A DNA stretch of 64,000 nucleotides from Drosophila pseudoobscura (taxonomy: Eukaryota > Arthropoda > Insecta > Diptera > Drosophilidae), in the NCBI RefSeq assembly GCF_009870125.1, contig NC_046683.1, positions 16,253,001 through 16,317,000 on the forward strand, read 5' to 3'. The notes below the pieces were generated by a model. It saw nothing but the letters and a program-made list of their open reading frames with translations. It made no database searches and had not been told where the DNA came from. The position numbers and the translations under genes are program-made. Below are positions 48,101-58,918 of the stretch, piece after piece (the stretch's first letter is position 1; each line of letters starts with the position of its first letter).

Positions 48101-51100
48101 AGAACAATTTAGTATTTTTTACGAGTCACTGAAGTCACTGAGGCCTCTTATGGCCACCTCCCAAAGGGACATCAGTTCCAGGTGGTTTTTTCTTGGATAG
48201 ATGGATCCCCATCATAACTCATCATTTCGCTGGTCATCATGCCATCCATTACAAGGCTGTAACAAAGATAACAATGAAGCTGTCTAAAAATCTTTGATTT
48301 TCGTAGCACCTGGATCGGCTCACCAAAGAGGATATTACCTTAGAGATATTCTGGGTGCCGCACTATGGGTTGTGGAACAAAAGTGTTTCGGCTGCAGATG
48401 CCACAGTACATATCTATACGTTGTCTATGATCCGAGTCAGCTTGTCCGTGGCACGACTGGGCCACACGATACTTGGAGCTGGTACAGAAATCAGAACCCT
48501 AGGCCACACCATCCCTGAATTCAGATACTACGAGTATCATATGCAGCTTTAGATCCAACCAAGGATCATCAGAGATTAGTCAACAGATGAAATATTGTTC
48601 TATGAGGATTAGGATTATATTTGGATTCTTCTTTCATCCAAACTTTTTCTATTTTCAATTGTTAAACGATTTCCTTGGATTTGCTGTGTATAGTATGTAT
48701 GTATTTCATAGTGTTAGCCGGTCTTGGAGATCATCAGTTAACGTAGAACAGAGAATAATGGGAACACGCGGCCGGCCACACAATCAAGCCAGCGAATAAT
48801 CAAAAAATATGTAAATATGTTAAGCAAAATGAAACAAATAAACAATAAACAGCGAAAAAACAACAACAATACCAACTACAAATAAAGGTAACGCAGAAAC
48901 TTTCTTTTACTCTGACGCTGACGCTGAAGTCGCGCAGTCGCTGTCGCAGTCGCTGTCGACGCTGGACATTGGGGCGCTGTTCGCTTGACATTGGACTGCT
49001 TTGACTTTGGTACTGCTTTGACTTTGGCTGTGCTTGCTGTTGTTGTTGTAACTGTTGATGTTTCTGTTGTTGTTTTAAATGGTTTTGGTGTTGGGTTTTA
49101 ACTGGAGCAAACCATATAAATGGCCCTCGGGCGTTTGGGATGGGATGGGCAGCGGCGGGGCACGGCGTGTCGTGGCGTGGCGTGGCAGAGGGGAATGTGC
49201 TGCTACACTGTGCTAAATTTGGCAGTTGTTGCTGGTGACCAGACCGCCTCGGACAATTAGCACCTGTTCGGTTGGTTAGTTTCGGGCTTCTCGCGCATGT
49301 CTACTCCATTACCAGCTTTTGTAACGAAATGCTCGCACTATGGGTTGTTGAACAAAAAGTTTTTCAAATTTGTTTTGCAGATGAAAAAGTCCCGCGATGC
49401 GGACAAAACTTCATCCCCGGGGTCACAGGCACATACCAATGCGAATGCGGCATGCAACATAGCCGCAGCGACGGCAACGGCGGCTGCAGTGGCAGCAGCT
49501 GATAAAAAGAACAACAACAACAATTGCAGCAATCGCAACAAAGACAAATCCAATTTGCAGACAAATGGAGGAGGAGGAGGCAAAAATTGGAAGGTAAGCG
49601 TAAGCGTAAGCATAAGCGTAAATTGTAATTAAATATGAATTTGTGCGATAATTAAAGAAAAAAGAAAAACAAAAGGAAAAGCTACCAATTGGCTAAAAAT
49701 TGGGTTGGAGAGGGAGAGAGAGAGGATGAAGGAAATGTGTGTGTTCGCGGTGATGTAACACGAAAGCTTACACACTGCCAACACGTGCGCCACGCATAAT
49801 GCATTCGCGTCAGCAGAAATGAAAAGAGAAGACAAGAGTAGAGCACACTGCTTGCTTCGAGCCGTTATGCGGCCGAGTGACTTTTGACTTGCTTGGCCCC
49901 GCGCACTCTCTTTCTCTTCCACACTCCTCTTCTCTTTGAGAACGAGTGATCTGCAAGTGAAACAAAAGCTTCAGCCCCCGAAACTTGCCTGGCTTTCTTC
50001 TCTCTTTTGAGTGAGAGAGAGGGCGGGAGCGGGACAATTGCAACACCATGCTAATAAGTTTGCTCAATAAAAAAGTGTTGACCGATGCCCGAGATTATGA
50101 AATGAGGAAACCATTTGTGTTTAATTACACTTTTTGCCCCTGTTCATTTATTTTATTATTGTTATGCTACTTTGTCTCTGTCTGGCGGGCAGCATCACGC
50201 ATCAGCTCAAGAAAAGTGGGCCATGCGCTGACTGACCCGTTTACAGAAAAATAGCAGCAGCAACAGCAGTAGTAGCAGCTCTTTTTTTTCCTTACTTGCG
50301 CTTTAATTATTTTCTAAATTGTGCCTGCCTGTGTTCTGTTTTGCCGCTTTCGCAATTGCAACATAAAAACCAAACCGCATTCAAGCTTCCCCCTCGCATC
50401 CGTTATGTTACGTGCTAGTTAAGCTCAAATAATTAATAAAACAACAGGCAGAGGCAGAAGCAGGCTTTTAAAGGGAGAGAGGCCGCTTAGGTTAAGTTAA
50501 GTTGCCTTCCGAAATCATTGACTGTTTTGGACATAAATGTACTGCTTGAACGTGCATATGCATTGACTGATTTCTAATTAAGCGATTCGGTTGCATGGAT
50601 ATAACATAAATAACTACCGCTATATTCCTACGTTCATACAAATGTACATGGGCAATAGAAATGTGTATTCCATCAGGCCTGTTTTGAATTATCTTTCAAC
50701 TCGAACTATTTTTAGTGGCAAAAGTAATGGCAATCTTTACTCTTTCCATAAATTTAAAGTCTCTACAAAATAGGATATTGGCGTCGTTTTCATACAGACA
50801 CAGACATCGTTTAGATTCTACATAATTAGCTGGCTCCAATATTTTTCAATAATTAAAACCTTAAATTTCAGCTGTCGGAGAATTGTCGTTTTAATTAAAT
50901 AATTAAAGAATAATCTAGTATAATAATTGTAATACTGTATTATTCGATCGGACTCTATTATAGATTATTGTTACAGTTGCACTAGTGCGAATGATCGGAC
51001 ATATTAGGAGTAACGCCTATATTAAGCCTTTTTTTCGGCTAAGATGAAGAGTACGTTTTGAACACGATAAATATAAGATGGCTGTAGTGGGAAATGTAAT

Positions 51101-54100
51101 CGCTGTTAACATTAATGTTCAACATGTTCTTGTTCTGTTGGGCTCGGCTTAGTGTGGGTAAACGCTGGCAGGAGCCCGGCTCAGCTGTTCCATATCATTA
51201 AGCTGGCAACGCCAGCGCGCACTTTTTGATTCCATTCGAGAAATTAAATTTACCAAAAGAAAAGTGAAGTCGAAAAAGGCTGGTAATTTCCTTAATTAAA
51301 GCAGAAGCTTCCGCAAATTCCAATGTTGCATGCCACATTTGCATGCACCAGCCACATAAACAGCAACCACAATCCAAGTCCATTTAAAACAAGTAAAGAT
51401 TTTTCTCCGAGCCACCCCGATGATGGCGCGATGGATGGAGATACTCGTAGCTGCTCGAATGGACTGTTGTGGGGCTGTGGTTCGTTCCGTGTGTGGATTT
51501 AACGGCATGATTTGGCGTAAAATCAAAGCATTTAAGGCGCTTTAGTGGTCATTGACCAAATTGCCACCGACTCTGCTCGCTTAATTATTGAATCTGACCA
51601 AAAGTGTTTTCTTTTCGTTGCGCAGGGCATCGTCCACAGCAATCCAAATCCCAATGGCAATGGAGGAAGCGGCAACGGCGGCTCCACAGCCCTGCCCCCG
51701 AAGGTCTTTCACAATACTCGCTGTACGCGGCACCACAAGCCCCATCACAGCCACACCAATGGAGGAGGATCAGCAGTAGGAGCGGGAGCAGGTTCCGCAA
51801 CGAATGGCTTGGACATCGCCCAACAAAGAGAGCGAGAACGGGAACGGGAAAGGGATCGCGACAGGGAGCGAGAGCGGGAGAGGGAGCGCGAGCGCGAGCG
51901 GGAGCGGGAACACCATCTGCATATGCACAACCATGCCCATGGTCTGAGAAGAAAATCGGAGTCTGTTCTGTCCACGGATTCGGATATACGCTTCACCCGC
52001 CGCAAGCTGGGAGACGGTCAGAAATGCGGCTGCGCTGTGATCGCCGGCTTCCTTATAGCCTTGCTCGTGGCCGGCGCATTTGTATATGTGGGATGTGAGT
52101 ATGCCTCCTCTGGCACTGCACTGCGGCACTGCATCCATCTTTCACTGAATTCAATGCAAATTCTCTTGCAGACACCTATTTTCGTCCAGAGCCGCTGCCG
52201 GATCGCGTCTTTCGAGGCCGTTTCATGGTGCTCAACGACAAGTGGAGCATGGATCTGGCCAATCAGAACTCCCTGCGCTTCCAGCACAAGTCCAGGGACT
52301 ACAGGGAGAGGATCAATCTCACCTTAAGGCGTTCGGATCTGCGGGAGGCCTACGAGGGCAGCGAGATCTTGGCCCTAGATGGGTGAGTAGCAATCAAATC
52401 CCACGTAGATGGCCCTCCACTAAAAATGAAATCCTTCCCCCCCTCACCTTCCACAGAAGCGAGGATAATAACAACATCATCGTGCACTTCAACATGATCT
52501 TTGATCCGTACGCGGGTCTGGTCAGCAGCGGTGAGCTCCTGGCGCTCTTCCATGAAGAGATGAGCGACCATCAGCGGCGGCACTTTGCCAATATGACCGT
52601 GGATGTGTCCAGTCTGAGCATCAAGGAGACCACGGGCCTGATTGAGGAGCCCATCATGTCCAGCTCCCCGCTGGGCGGGCACGATGAGACCACCGAGCCG
52701 GTTGTGACCACCACACCGGCGCCACCGCGTCGCTGTGAGCCCATCCAGCTGAGTTATTGCCGCCAGTTGGGCTACAACGTGACCACGTATCCCAATCTAC
52801 TGGGCCATGCCAGCTACGAGCAGGTGGCTGAAGATTTGATCGTCTTCCGGGAGCTCGTGGATGGGGAATGCTATCGGGAAGCCTACGACTTTGTGTGCCG
52901 CCTGCTCCAGCCGCCCTGCGATACCCACGGCTCGAGCATGCAGCCAACGCCCGGCCATATATGCCGCGAGTACTGTGAATCCTTCATGGCCGGCTGTGGT
53001 AGTCGATTGCCCCAGCGTTTCCGTCAGTACTTCGACTGTGAACGCTTCCCGGAGTCGACGGGCACGCAGTCCTGCCAGCAGAAGCCGCACTGTGTCAGCG
53101 ATATGCAGAGCAATGTGCAGAGTCCACGCCTCTGTGATGGCTATGCGGACTGTCCGGATCTATCCGACGAGCGCAGCTGCGCCTTCTGCTCCCCCAATGC
53201 CCTATACTGTGGCAGGGGCCGGGCATGTGTGCCTCGGAAGGCGCGATGCGATGGAAAGGCGGATTGCCCTGATGGAGCGGATGAGAAGGATTGCCGTGAG
53301 TGCTGTTGCGCAGAACCAGAGCCACCATCAAATGGTCTTGCTAATTCATGGCCTTTTTAAAACTTGCAGTTTCCATTGCTCCCCTGGCCGCGGATCTGCT
53401 GCAGCCTGAGCCCCTGGTTCCCTATTTGTCGCGCTTCCATGCCGCTGGCTATGCCGTGTTTTCGGAAAAGGGCGTGGTGGGCAAGCTGTGTGCCGAGGGA
53501 CTCGAGGGCGATGCCAAGTTGGTGGTGCGCCAGACCGTCTCCGAGTCGCTATGCAAGTCATTGGGCTACGAGTAAGAATTAGGAAACCCCTGCCTCTAGC
53601 CCACCATCATCCGCACTGACATGTTGTTTCTCCCCTGCAGATCTGTGGAAATCTTCGACGTGCAAAACGATACAGAACAGCTGACGGACTACGTGCGGGT
53701 CCTGGATCCCCATGCGCCGGAAATCAGCTTCATCCGGACGCACTGTCCCCGGCGGCAAGTGTTGTATGTGGGCTGCGGCGACCTGAGATGCGGCGTTCAG
53801 TCGGCGCTTTTCAATGCCAAGCAACATCTGTCGCTGCCTAAGATGTCGGCCCCTGGGGACTGGCCGTGGTTGGTGGCCCTCTTCCGTGAGGACATCCATG
53901 TGTGCGATGGCACGCTCATATCGCAGGATTGGGTCCTCACCACGGAGGGCTGTTTTCAGGGTCAGCCCCGGGCCACCTGGATGGCCATTGTGGGTGCGGT
54001 GCGGCTCTCCGCCAAAGCCCCGTGGACGCAGAGGCGACGCATTATTGGGATGATTAAGAGTCCCGTCGAGGGCTCCACAGCGGCGCTGGTGCGCCTGGAG

Positions 54101-57100
54101 ACTCCGGTTAGCTTCTCGGATCATGTGCGTCCCATCTGTCTGCCCGATGCACTGCAGCGAAGACACCTTGCTGCACCCGCCGTCCAGAGGCGTGCCTATG
54201 TACCAGTTGCCGAGCGCCTGGAGGGGCAACTGCCGGCGGTTCAAGTCCAGCGGAGTCCGCTGGCCCAGGAAACGCAACAGTTCTTCCTGATACCCTCCCA
54301 GGAGCAAATGGAGGGCTCCGGAAGTACAGAGGAAGCCCCGGAGGATGAGGCGGAGGAGGAAGAGGATCATTATTCACAGCAGGCGGAAGCAGCAGCCTCG
54401 TACATGCCCAGGGCAGAGGCACTGCACCAGGAGCTGGATTCCTATCCCCTGCCCGACCATGCCCCGCAGGTCAACTATTATGGCGGCAGTTCTTCCTCCT
54501 CCGCCGCCTACTCCTCGTCCACCACCCGCTCAGCCACAAAGCCAACTGCAGCTGGAGCCCAGCCCGTCCAGTCAGCAGCGCAGGAGCAGATCTGGACAAA
54601 CTGCAACACGCTGGGCTGGTCCCGGCAGCGGGATCACCTGCAGCGAGTCCAGCTAAAGATCGGTGACATGGCGCCCTGCGAGAATGTGTCCATAGCCACG
54701 GTCAACTCCATGTGCATGGAGGCCACCTACCAGAAGTACGATTGCACGGTGAGTGATGTTCTTTTTTCTCTGGGTTCATACATGCTTTCGATTCGATGGA
54801 CTATCTCAAGGATCAATTGTTTCTTTTTGCTGAAATATATTTATACAAATTGAGATAATTTGCGATCCGAACAAAGCAGAGATAGGGGAAGATCCCTATC
54901 TGTAGCGCAGCGGTGTGCACCCTTATCACTCTCAGTCGCGCACACTGCATGTATTTTGGTTTTAGGGAGGAGTTGAGGCAAGATCTTGCCCACAGCCACT
55001 GATGATGCCGAATAGTTCTTTATAGAGGGGGCTCTACCAATCTCGTCTGATTAAGATTAATTTATTCGTATACATTTATTTGGATTTCTTTTGGTTTCGA
55101 AATAACAATCTTAGTAGGAACAGCGGTTCAACCTTTATGCTTACAGATGCGATGAGTATTTAGTACATGTTTATATCGTATGTACGAGTGTTATACGTAC
55201 TAGGGCTATGTACAGTTAATTTTTAGTAGCGTGTAAGCTATATGCGAATGGAGCGCATGGCAGGCAGCGGAGCAATGGATGCAGCTCGTCTGGGCTTCGC
55301 ACAGACATCCAGACGCAAGCGCTTCGCCTGCGGCTGTTGGGGCTCCTCCCGGCTGGCATGGATCTCCGCCTCCCTCTGCAGCTGCTGCTGTGGCTGTCGT
55401 TCTCTTAGGAAACAGTTCTGACGACGCACAGGAGCCGCCTCCGAGCTGGGCAATGAGCCCAGGAAACAGTTTTGGCGATAAACAGCCACTGGCTTGTATT
55501 CCTCCTCCTGGTGCTCCTTCTTTCCCTGTTCCTGCTCCAGCGTCTGCTCCGTTGGCGTCGTCTCCTGATCTGTGTGACGCTTCCGCTTGATGGACTGGTT
55601 CAGGCTGTGGCCACGCCGCAGCTTCTGCCAGCTTAGACGCAGATGGAAAGTAATCTCCGGGCAGGGGAAGAGCAGTATGAAGTATTCCAAGAGCTGCGGC
55701 TCAAAGATATACCCGTTGCCATTGGTCAGAAGCAAGGCTTCTTTTTGTGTCTCCGGAATGCCAAAGCGGGCCATGGCTGGAAGAATTTTGAATATATTTT
55801 CTATGCTTTGATTCGCTCCTATGCTCCGTGACTCACCTTGGACTATGACCTCCTCATAGCTGTTTTCGGCTTCGCAGATTATGAAACTCGTCTCGCCTTG
55901 GAAGCAGATCTTCAGGCAGCTCTTGATATCCGTCATGTTTAACATTTATTTGGATGAAAAAAAGTATTCTTTCTTCTTGTTGTTGTCGCTTTCCACACTC
56001 TCTTTCCCTTCTCTGCTCTCTATGGATATTTTTCGCGTGCGATCGCTTGGAAGGTTGCCGAATAAATGCATTCTAGTGGCCGGCTCTCGTTTTATATATA
56101 CACTGATGCCTCCTTCCATCCCTTCTCTTCCCCTGTCCCTCTTCCATGCTCTCTCTTTGTCTGACCGCTGCAGCTGCAGTAGGGCTGCTGTTCGTTATAT
56201 GTAAGCGAAGTGGCGGGTCTTTTCGCTCCTTCTGTCCCCAGGTAGTCGGGCGTAACGGTGCGAGAGGGGGTGGGTTGTTGCTGAGAGCGGCAGGCAGCGA
56301 GCGTTCCAGAGAGAGAGCGAGAGAAAGAGATCGGACGGACGGGAAGGCGCGCTCATCTTAATCATCAAACACGTTCCTTCATGTCGCGTGCTGTGTGACG
56401 TCAGTAGTATCGCCAATTGGGGTTACACTGATTAAAATTGATTGTGAAATGCCAATAGAGCGGGGCACACCTTGAATGGGAGTTGGAGTTTATAATAAAT
56501 TTACATACATACATACATGTATGTATTTTTATGTTTCACATAATATTCATTCGTTCTCTTTATAAATTTGTACATATTTAGATATAGTGCATACATATGT
56601 ATGTACATATGTACATAGGCATATATGAACATATACATAGGTACATAGTTAGCTAGCATAGAAACATCGGTAAAAATTTCTTTTATATATCCCGCAATGC
56701 AGTTTAAAAAAACATTAACTTAAAAATCTAAATAATTTGGCAAATTTGAAAATGTAATTAAGATTTTCTTCACATTTTCTCAAAGTCGTTAATTAATAAG
56801 GACTAAAATCAGTAGTATCAAAAATTCAACCTGGATAAAAGAAAGTATTAACAATAACGAAAAATAATTAATAAAATAGTTGTATTTTAGCCTTTTTAAT
56901 TTTTAAACATTGCTAAATATCTTGTACAATATAATAAGATGAGATAATGATAATGTATACCATAATCCATGAATAATTTAATCAGTCTAAACTGCACTTA
57001 AGTCTCGTTTATTAGCAGCTGTTTTACAAACAAATCTATCATGGAATTACAAAATACAAAACCTCAACCGATCTGTGAATTTTCCATCTCTCCCACAGCA

Positions 57101-57278
57101 AGAGGAGTACTCTGGAGCGCCCGTCCAATGCCTGATACCAGGCACCAATCAGTGGGCCCTCATCGGCGTCTCCTCCTGGCGCATCGCATGCGGTCCCACA
57201 GGTGTCGAGAGACCGCGTATGTACGACAAGATCGCCTCGAATGCCGCCTGGATACGGGAGACGGTGAATGCGGTGTAG
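38307..57278 (+). CDS. Corin: Corin-like type II transmembrane protein with inactive serine-protease domain
   Basis: Eight coding exons (38307-38339, 49381-49593, 51626-52094, 52172-52382, 52457-53295, 53370-53571, 53641-54748, 57099-57278) encode 1,084 residues. Order: low-complexity cytosolic part with an Arg-Glu repeat; membrane span at residues 218-238; SEA-like region; Frizzled cysteine-rich domain (about 402-520, starting CEPIQLSYC); two LDLa repeats (LCDGYADCPDLSDE and RCDGKADCPDGADE); SRCR-like domain; chymotrypsin-like domain. The protease domain is degenerate. The His57 site TAAHC reads TTEGC, the Asp102 site reads STAALVRL, and GDSGGP reads EYSGAP, keeping only the serine. About 150 low-complexity residues are inserted after the CLP motif. 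Mammalian corin activates pro-ANP; this protein is more likely a binding or scaffold homolog. Exon 2 has its own ATG, so the first exon could be non-essential. Confidence 0.82.
39685..40793 (+). mobile_element. Helentron / DINE-1-like non-autonomous element (SGM-type)
   Basis: A 13-base inverted repeat TATACCCGATACT (39685-39697) is matched by AGTATCGGGTATA (40747-40759), followed by a terminal hairpin GAGTTGC...GCAACTC (40766-40789). That subterminal-IR-plus-3'-hairpin layout is characteristic of Helentrons/DINE-1. The left end has the CTTGATCAGCATCAATAGCC block and a (GTCTGTCC)n microsatellite (39828-39884), typical of these Drosophila elements. The interior has three related modules (about 39960-40140, 40310-40400, 40440-40620) with CGCCCCCACAAAGG and GAAAACTAAAAACGCAGAAT. 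There is no Rep/helicase frame. Confidence 0.8.
42108..42157 (+). repeat. (GTT)n microsatellite
   Basis: An almost perfect run of GTT triplets, interrupted by two GTA units, in Corin intron 1. Confidence 0.85.
42837..42857 (+). repeat. Poly-C tract of 21 bases
   Basis: Twenty-one consecutive C residues in Corin intron 1, unusual for Drosophila. Its exact length may be affected by sequencing. Confidence 0.9.
47556..47586 (+). repeat. (CATGC)n microsatellite
   Basis: About five tandem CATGC pentamers ending at GCCATCATGCC, in Corin intron 1. Confidence 0.8.
49594..51625 (+). other. Corin intron 2
   Basis: GTAAGC donor, TTGCGCAG acceptor. AT-rich with no supported gene. A (GTAAGC)n run (GTAAGCGTAAGCGTAAGCAT) directly follows the donor. 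Confidence 0.6.
55238..55945 (-). CDS. Unrecognised protein nested antisense in the last Corin intron
   Basis: Two exons (55945-55837 and 55776-55238) joined by a 60-base intron with clean signals (CAAG|GTGAGT, TTCTTCCAG) encode 215 residues. I do not recognise the family. Residues 5-90 look like a compact alpha/beta fold with alternating hydrophobic strands (SCLKICFQGETSFIICEAE) and a helix (SYEEVIVQAMARFGI), loosely like a ubiquitin-like/PB1/CIDE-N fold; this is a guess. The rest is Gln/Glu/Arg-rich, with basic KRKR and KRLRLDV patches and a duplicated hexamer RQNCFL. A second in-frame ATG lies three codons downstream. TATATAAAA sits about 150 bases upstream and a CAGGTAG motif about 295 bases upstream, so the gene may be zygotically activated in the early embryo. 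Confidence 0.72.
   Translation of the reverse strand: MLNMTDIKSCLKICFQGETSFIICEAENSYEEVIVQGESRSIGANQSIENIFKILPAMARFGIPETQKEALLLTNGNGYIFEPQLLEYFILLFPCPEITFHLRLSWQKLRRGHSLNQSIKRKRHTDQETTPTEQTLEQEQGKKEHQEEEYKPVAVYRQNCFLGSLPSSEAAPVRRQNCFLRERQPQQQLQREAEIHASREEPQQPQAKRLRLDVCAKPRRAASIAPLPAMRSIRI
56090..56100 (-). promoter_or_regulatory. TATA box of the nested gene
   Basis: The minus strand reads TATATATAAAA followed by CGAGAGCC. It is placed so that transcription would begin about 115-125 bases before the ATG at 55945. It is the clearest TATA box in a window dominated by DRE/Motif 1/Motif 6 promoters. Confidence 0.6.
56239..56245 (+). promoter_or_regulatory. CAGGTAG (Zelda/TAGteam) motif
   Basis: An exact CAGGTAG heptamer, the highest-affinity site of the early-embryo pioneer factor Zelda, lies about 140 bases beyond the TATA box of the nested gene. 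Confidence 0.45.
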
Positions 57279-57637
57279 CAGCCCGCAACACCCCTAGCAT
57301 TTGTATAAAAAAGATCAGAATCAAATCGAACAACTATGTATGTATCTTTGTATTATGTAAAAAGAAACGAGGAGAAAACTTAACCGCTACTAACTGGGCT
57401 CCCTTTATTAGCACATACTGTATCTGTACTACTCTTTTTATACGTAATCTATTCTATTCTATTTTTTTTTTTTGCTGTTTTGTGTAATATTTATTAACTA
57501 TGCTGTAATTGTATGTTAAACATGTCGAAAAAGAAGCACATTTAGTTGTTAGAAATTACTTTTAGCTGTTTGTAGAAAGATATTGTTGAATAAAATGAAA
57601 TCAAGTGAAGCTCCTAAAAGCTCCAATAGCTCAGGAT

Positions 57638-58364
57638 TCAGGTGGAAACGTGCATGGACTCCCATTTACCGTTGCTCTGCAGGCGATACTGAAAACGATC
57701 GGCTATCAGGCCCTGGCCCACTTTGAGAAAGTCCCAGCGTTGGGGCTGGAATTTCCAGCCGGTGCTACAAAGATTGGGGTTGAGAAAAACGGCTGGCGAT
57801 GGGATGGGTTTTTATCTGGAATGCGTGGACTTACTAGCTAGCTGGCCTCTCGATGGGCTTCCCAGAGGTCAAGTGCTCTCTCAGGAAGGTGTCGTGCTTC
57901 AACTTTAGCTGATCGTAGTCCACGGGCTCGCCACAGGGAAAGACGTGGCCACGTATCTTGGCCGGCAAATCCTCTTTGTCCCACAAGGCATCCATTTCAG
58001 ATTCGGGTAGCTCCACTGCCGTGGCCCCAATTAAACGCACCTGCCATGTGGTGTCCTTGCCATCAGCATCATCCTTTACGAGCGGCAGATAAAAGGTTAT
58101 GCTGGCCTTCGGATTGGCCTGGAGATTCTTGCAGTTGCGCGTGTATCGATGGGTGATGTAGAACACATAGTTGTCGCTGGAGAGGCCACGATATACCACA
58201 GTTCGGTTGAGCACCCCGAATTCGTCATCTATAGTGGCCAGATTCATCTCTTTAAACGAGCCCTCCGGTTTCCCTTGATCAACTGTCTCTAGAAGATGCT
58301 TAAACATCTGCACAGGATCGATGGGAGGGTCAATGATTTTGGCTAACGATGATGTTTGGGCCAT
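57638..58364 (-). CDS. PNPO-like flavin-binding split-barrel protein
   Basis: Two exons (58364-57835 and 57764-57638) encode 218 residues. The small second exon is recovered by the join TA|GTAAGT to TTTGTAG|C and restores the family C-terminus (YTGWKFQPQRWDFLKVGQG). Pyridoxamine 5'-phosphate oxidases make pyridoxal phosphate using FMN. The FMN-barrel core is visible (MNLATIDDEFGVLNRTVVYR, YVFYITHRYTRNCKNLQANP, ASITFYLP, WQVRLIGATAVEL). However, the PLP-contacting signature RLHDR near the C-terminus reads LIADR, losing the Arg and His, so true PNPO activity is doubtful. I recall fly paralogs distinct from sugarlethal; this may be one. The ATG at 58364 is the first in frame. Confidence 0.85.
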
Positions 58365-58624
58365 ATTCCTGAACAATATGAATTTAAAATTTAAAAATCA
58401 TGGCGCGCTTTATGATTTAACAGTTGCTCCAGCGTGCTGTAAGGTGCGATAAGTTCCTATCAGAACCGATTTCCGTATTGATAAAAACAGCTGTTAGCCA
58501 ACAGTGCGCTTATCAATACTGAATAAAATCTGGGAGAAGACCGACACGACAATCTATTAAATTTCATTTTCAACGTTATATAAAAATCTATTAAAAGCAA
58601 TTATTTAAATTAAGCCAATCAAGA

Positions 58625-58845
58625 AGAAAATTGATTCATCAATTGTATAAAATTATGTGGGCATGGCTAAATGTGCTATATAGCTGAGAATATTCCACGG
58701 AAGATCATAATCGAGGAATATGTAAAATGGAACTTGAATTCGTCAGTATATTTACGGTATCTTTTTTAACTGAGACGGTAGATTTCGGTATATTTCTGAG
58801 GGTCGGACCGTATATCTTATCGATAAATCCGCGGTCACACTGCCG
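58625..58845 (+). promoter_or_regulatory. Most complete copy of the dispersed promoter repeat (Motif 6 x2-3, DRE, Motif 1)
   Basis: It ends in TTATCGATAA (DRE, 58817-58826) and a perfect CGGTCACACTG (Motif 1, 58832-58842). These are preceded by CGTCAGTATATTT and TTTCGGTATATTT (Motif 6). Its upstream part (GATTCATCAATTGTATAAAA, GTGGGCATGGCTA, CGAGGAATATGTAAAAT) is shared with the copy at 33510-33725, and in part with 1937-2040. The TLC gene's ATG is 74 bases downstream. Confidence 0.75.
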
Positions 58846-58918
58846 ACACGATAATAATTCATAGCCGAATTTAGCAAACGGCTCAGCTTTTGCTGGCTGA
58901 ATCCCAACAATACCGACC

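Larger units (their letters stand above)
38340..49380 (+). other. Corin intron 1 (11 kb)
   Basis: Donor CAG|GTGAGT, acceptor TTGTTTTGCAG. It holds a Helentron-like element, many simple repeats and long CTG/CAG-type stretches that create fortuitous Leu- or Gln-rich frames (for example 44000-44521). I see no independent gene. Size and content suit a regulatory intron of a developmentally controlled gene. Confidence 0.6.
54749..57098 (+). other. Corin intron 7, hosting an antisense gene
   Basis: This separates the main protease-like exon from the last exon (acceptor CTCTCCCACAG). It contains a two-exon minus-strand gene (55238-55945) with its own TATA box, and AT-rich sequence with ATGTATGT/ATACATAC repeats at 56500-56660. 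Confidence 0.65.
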
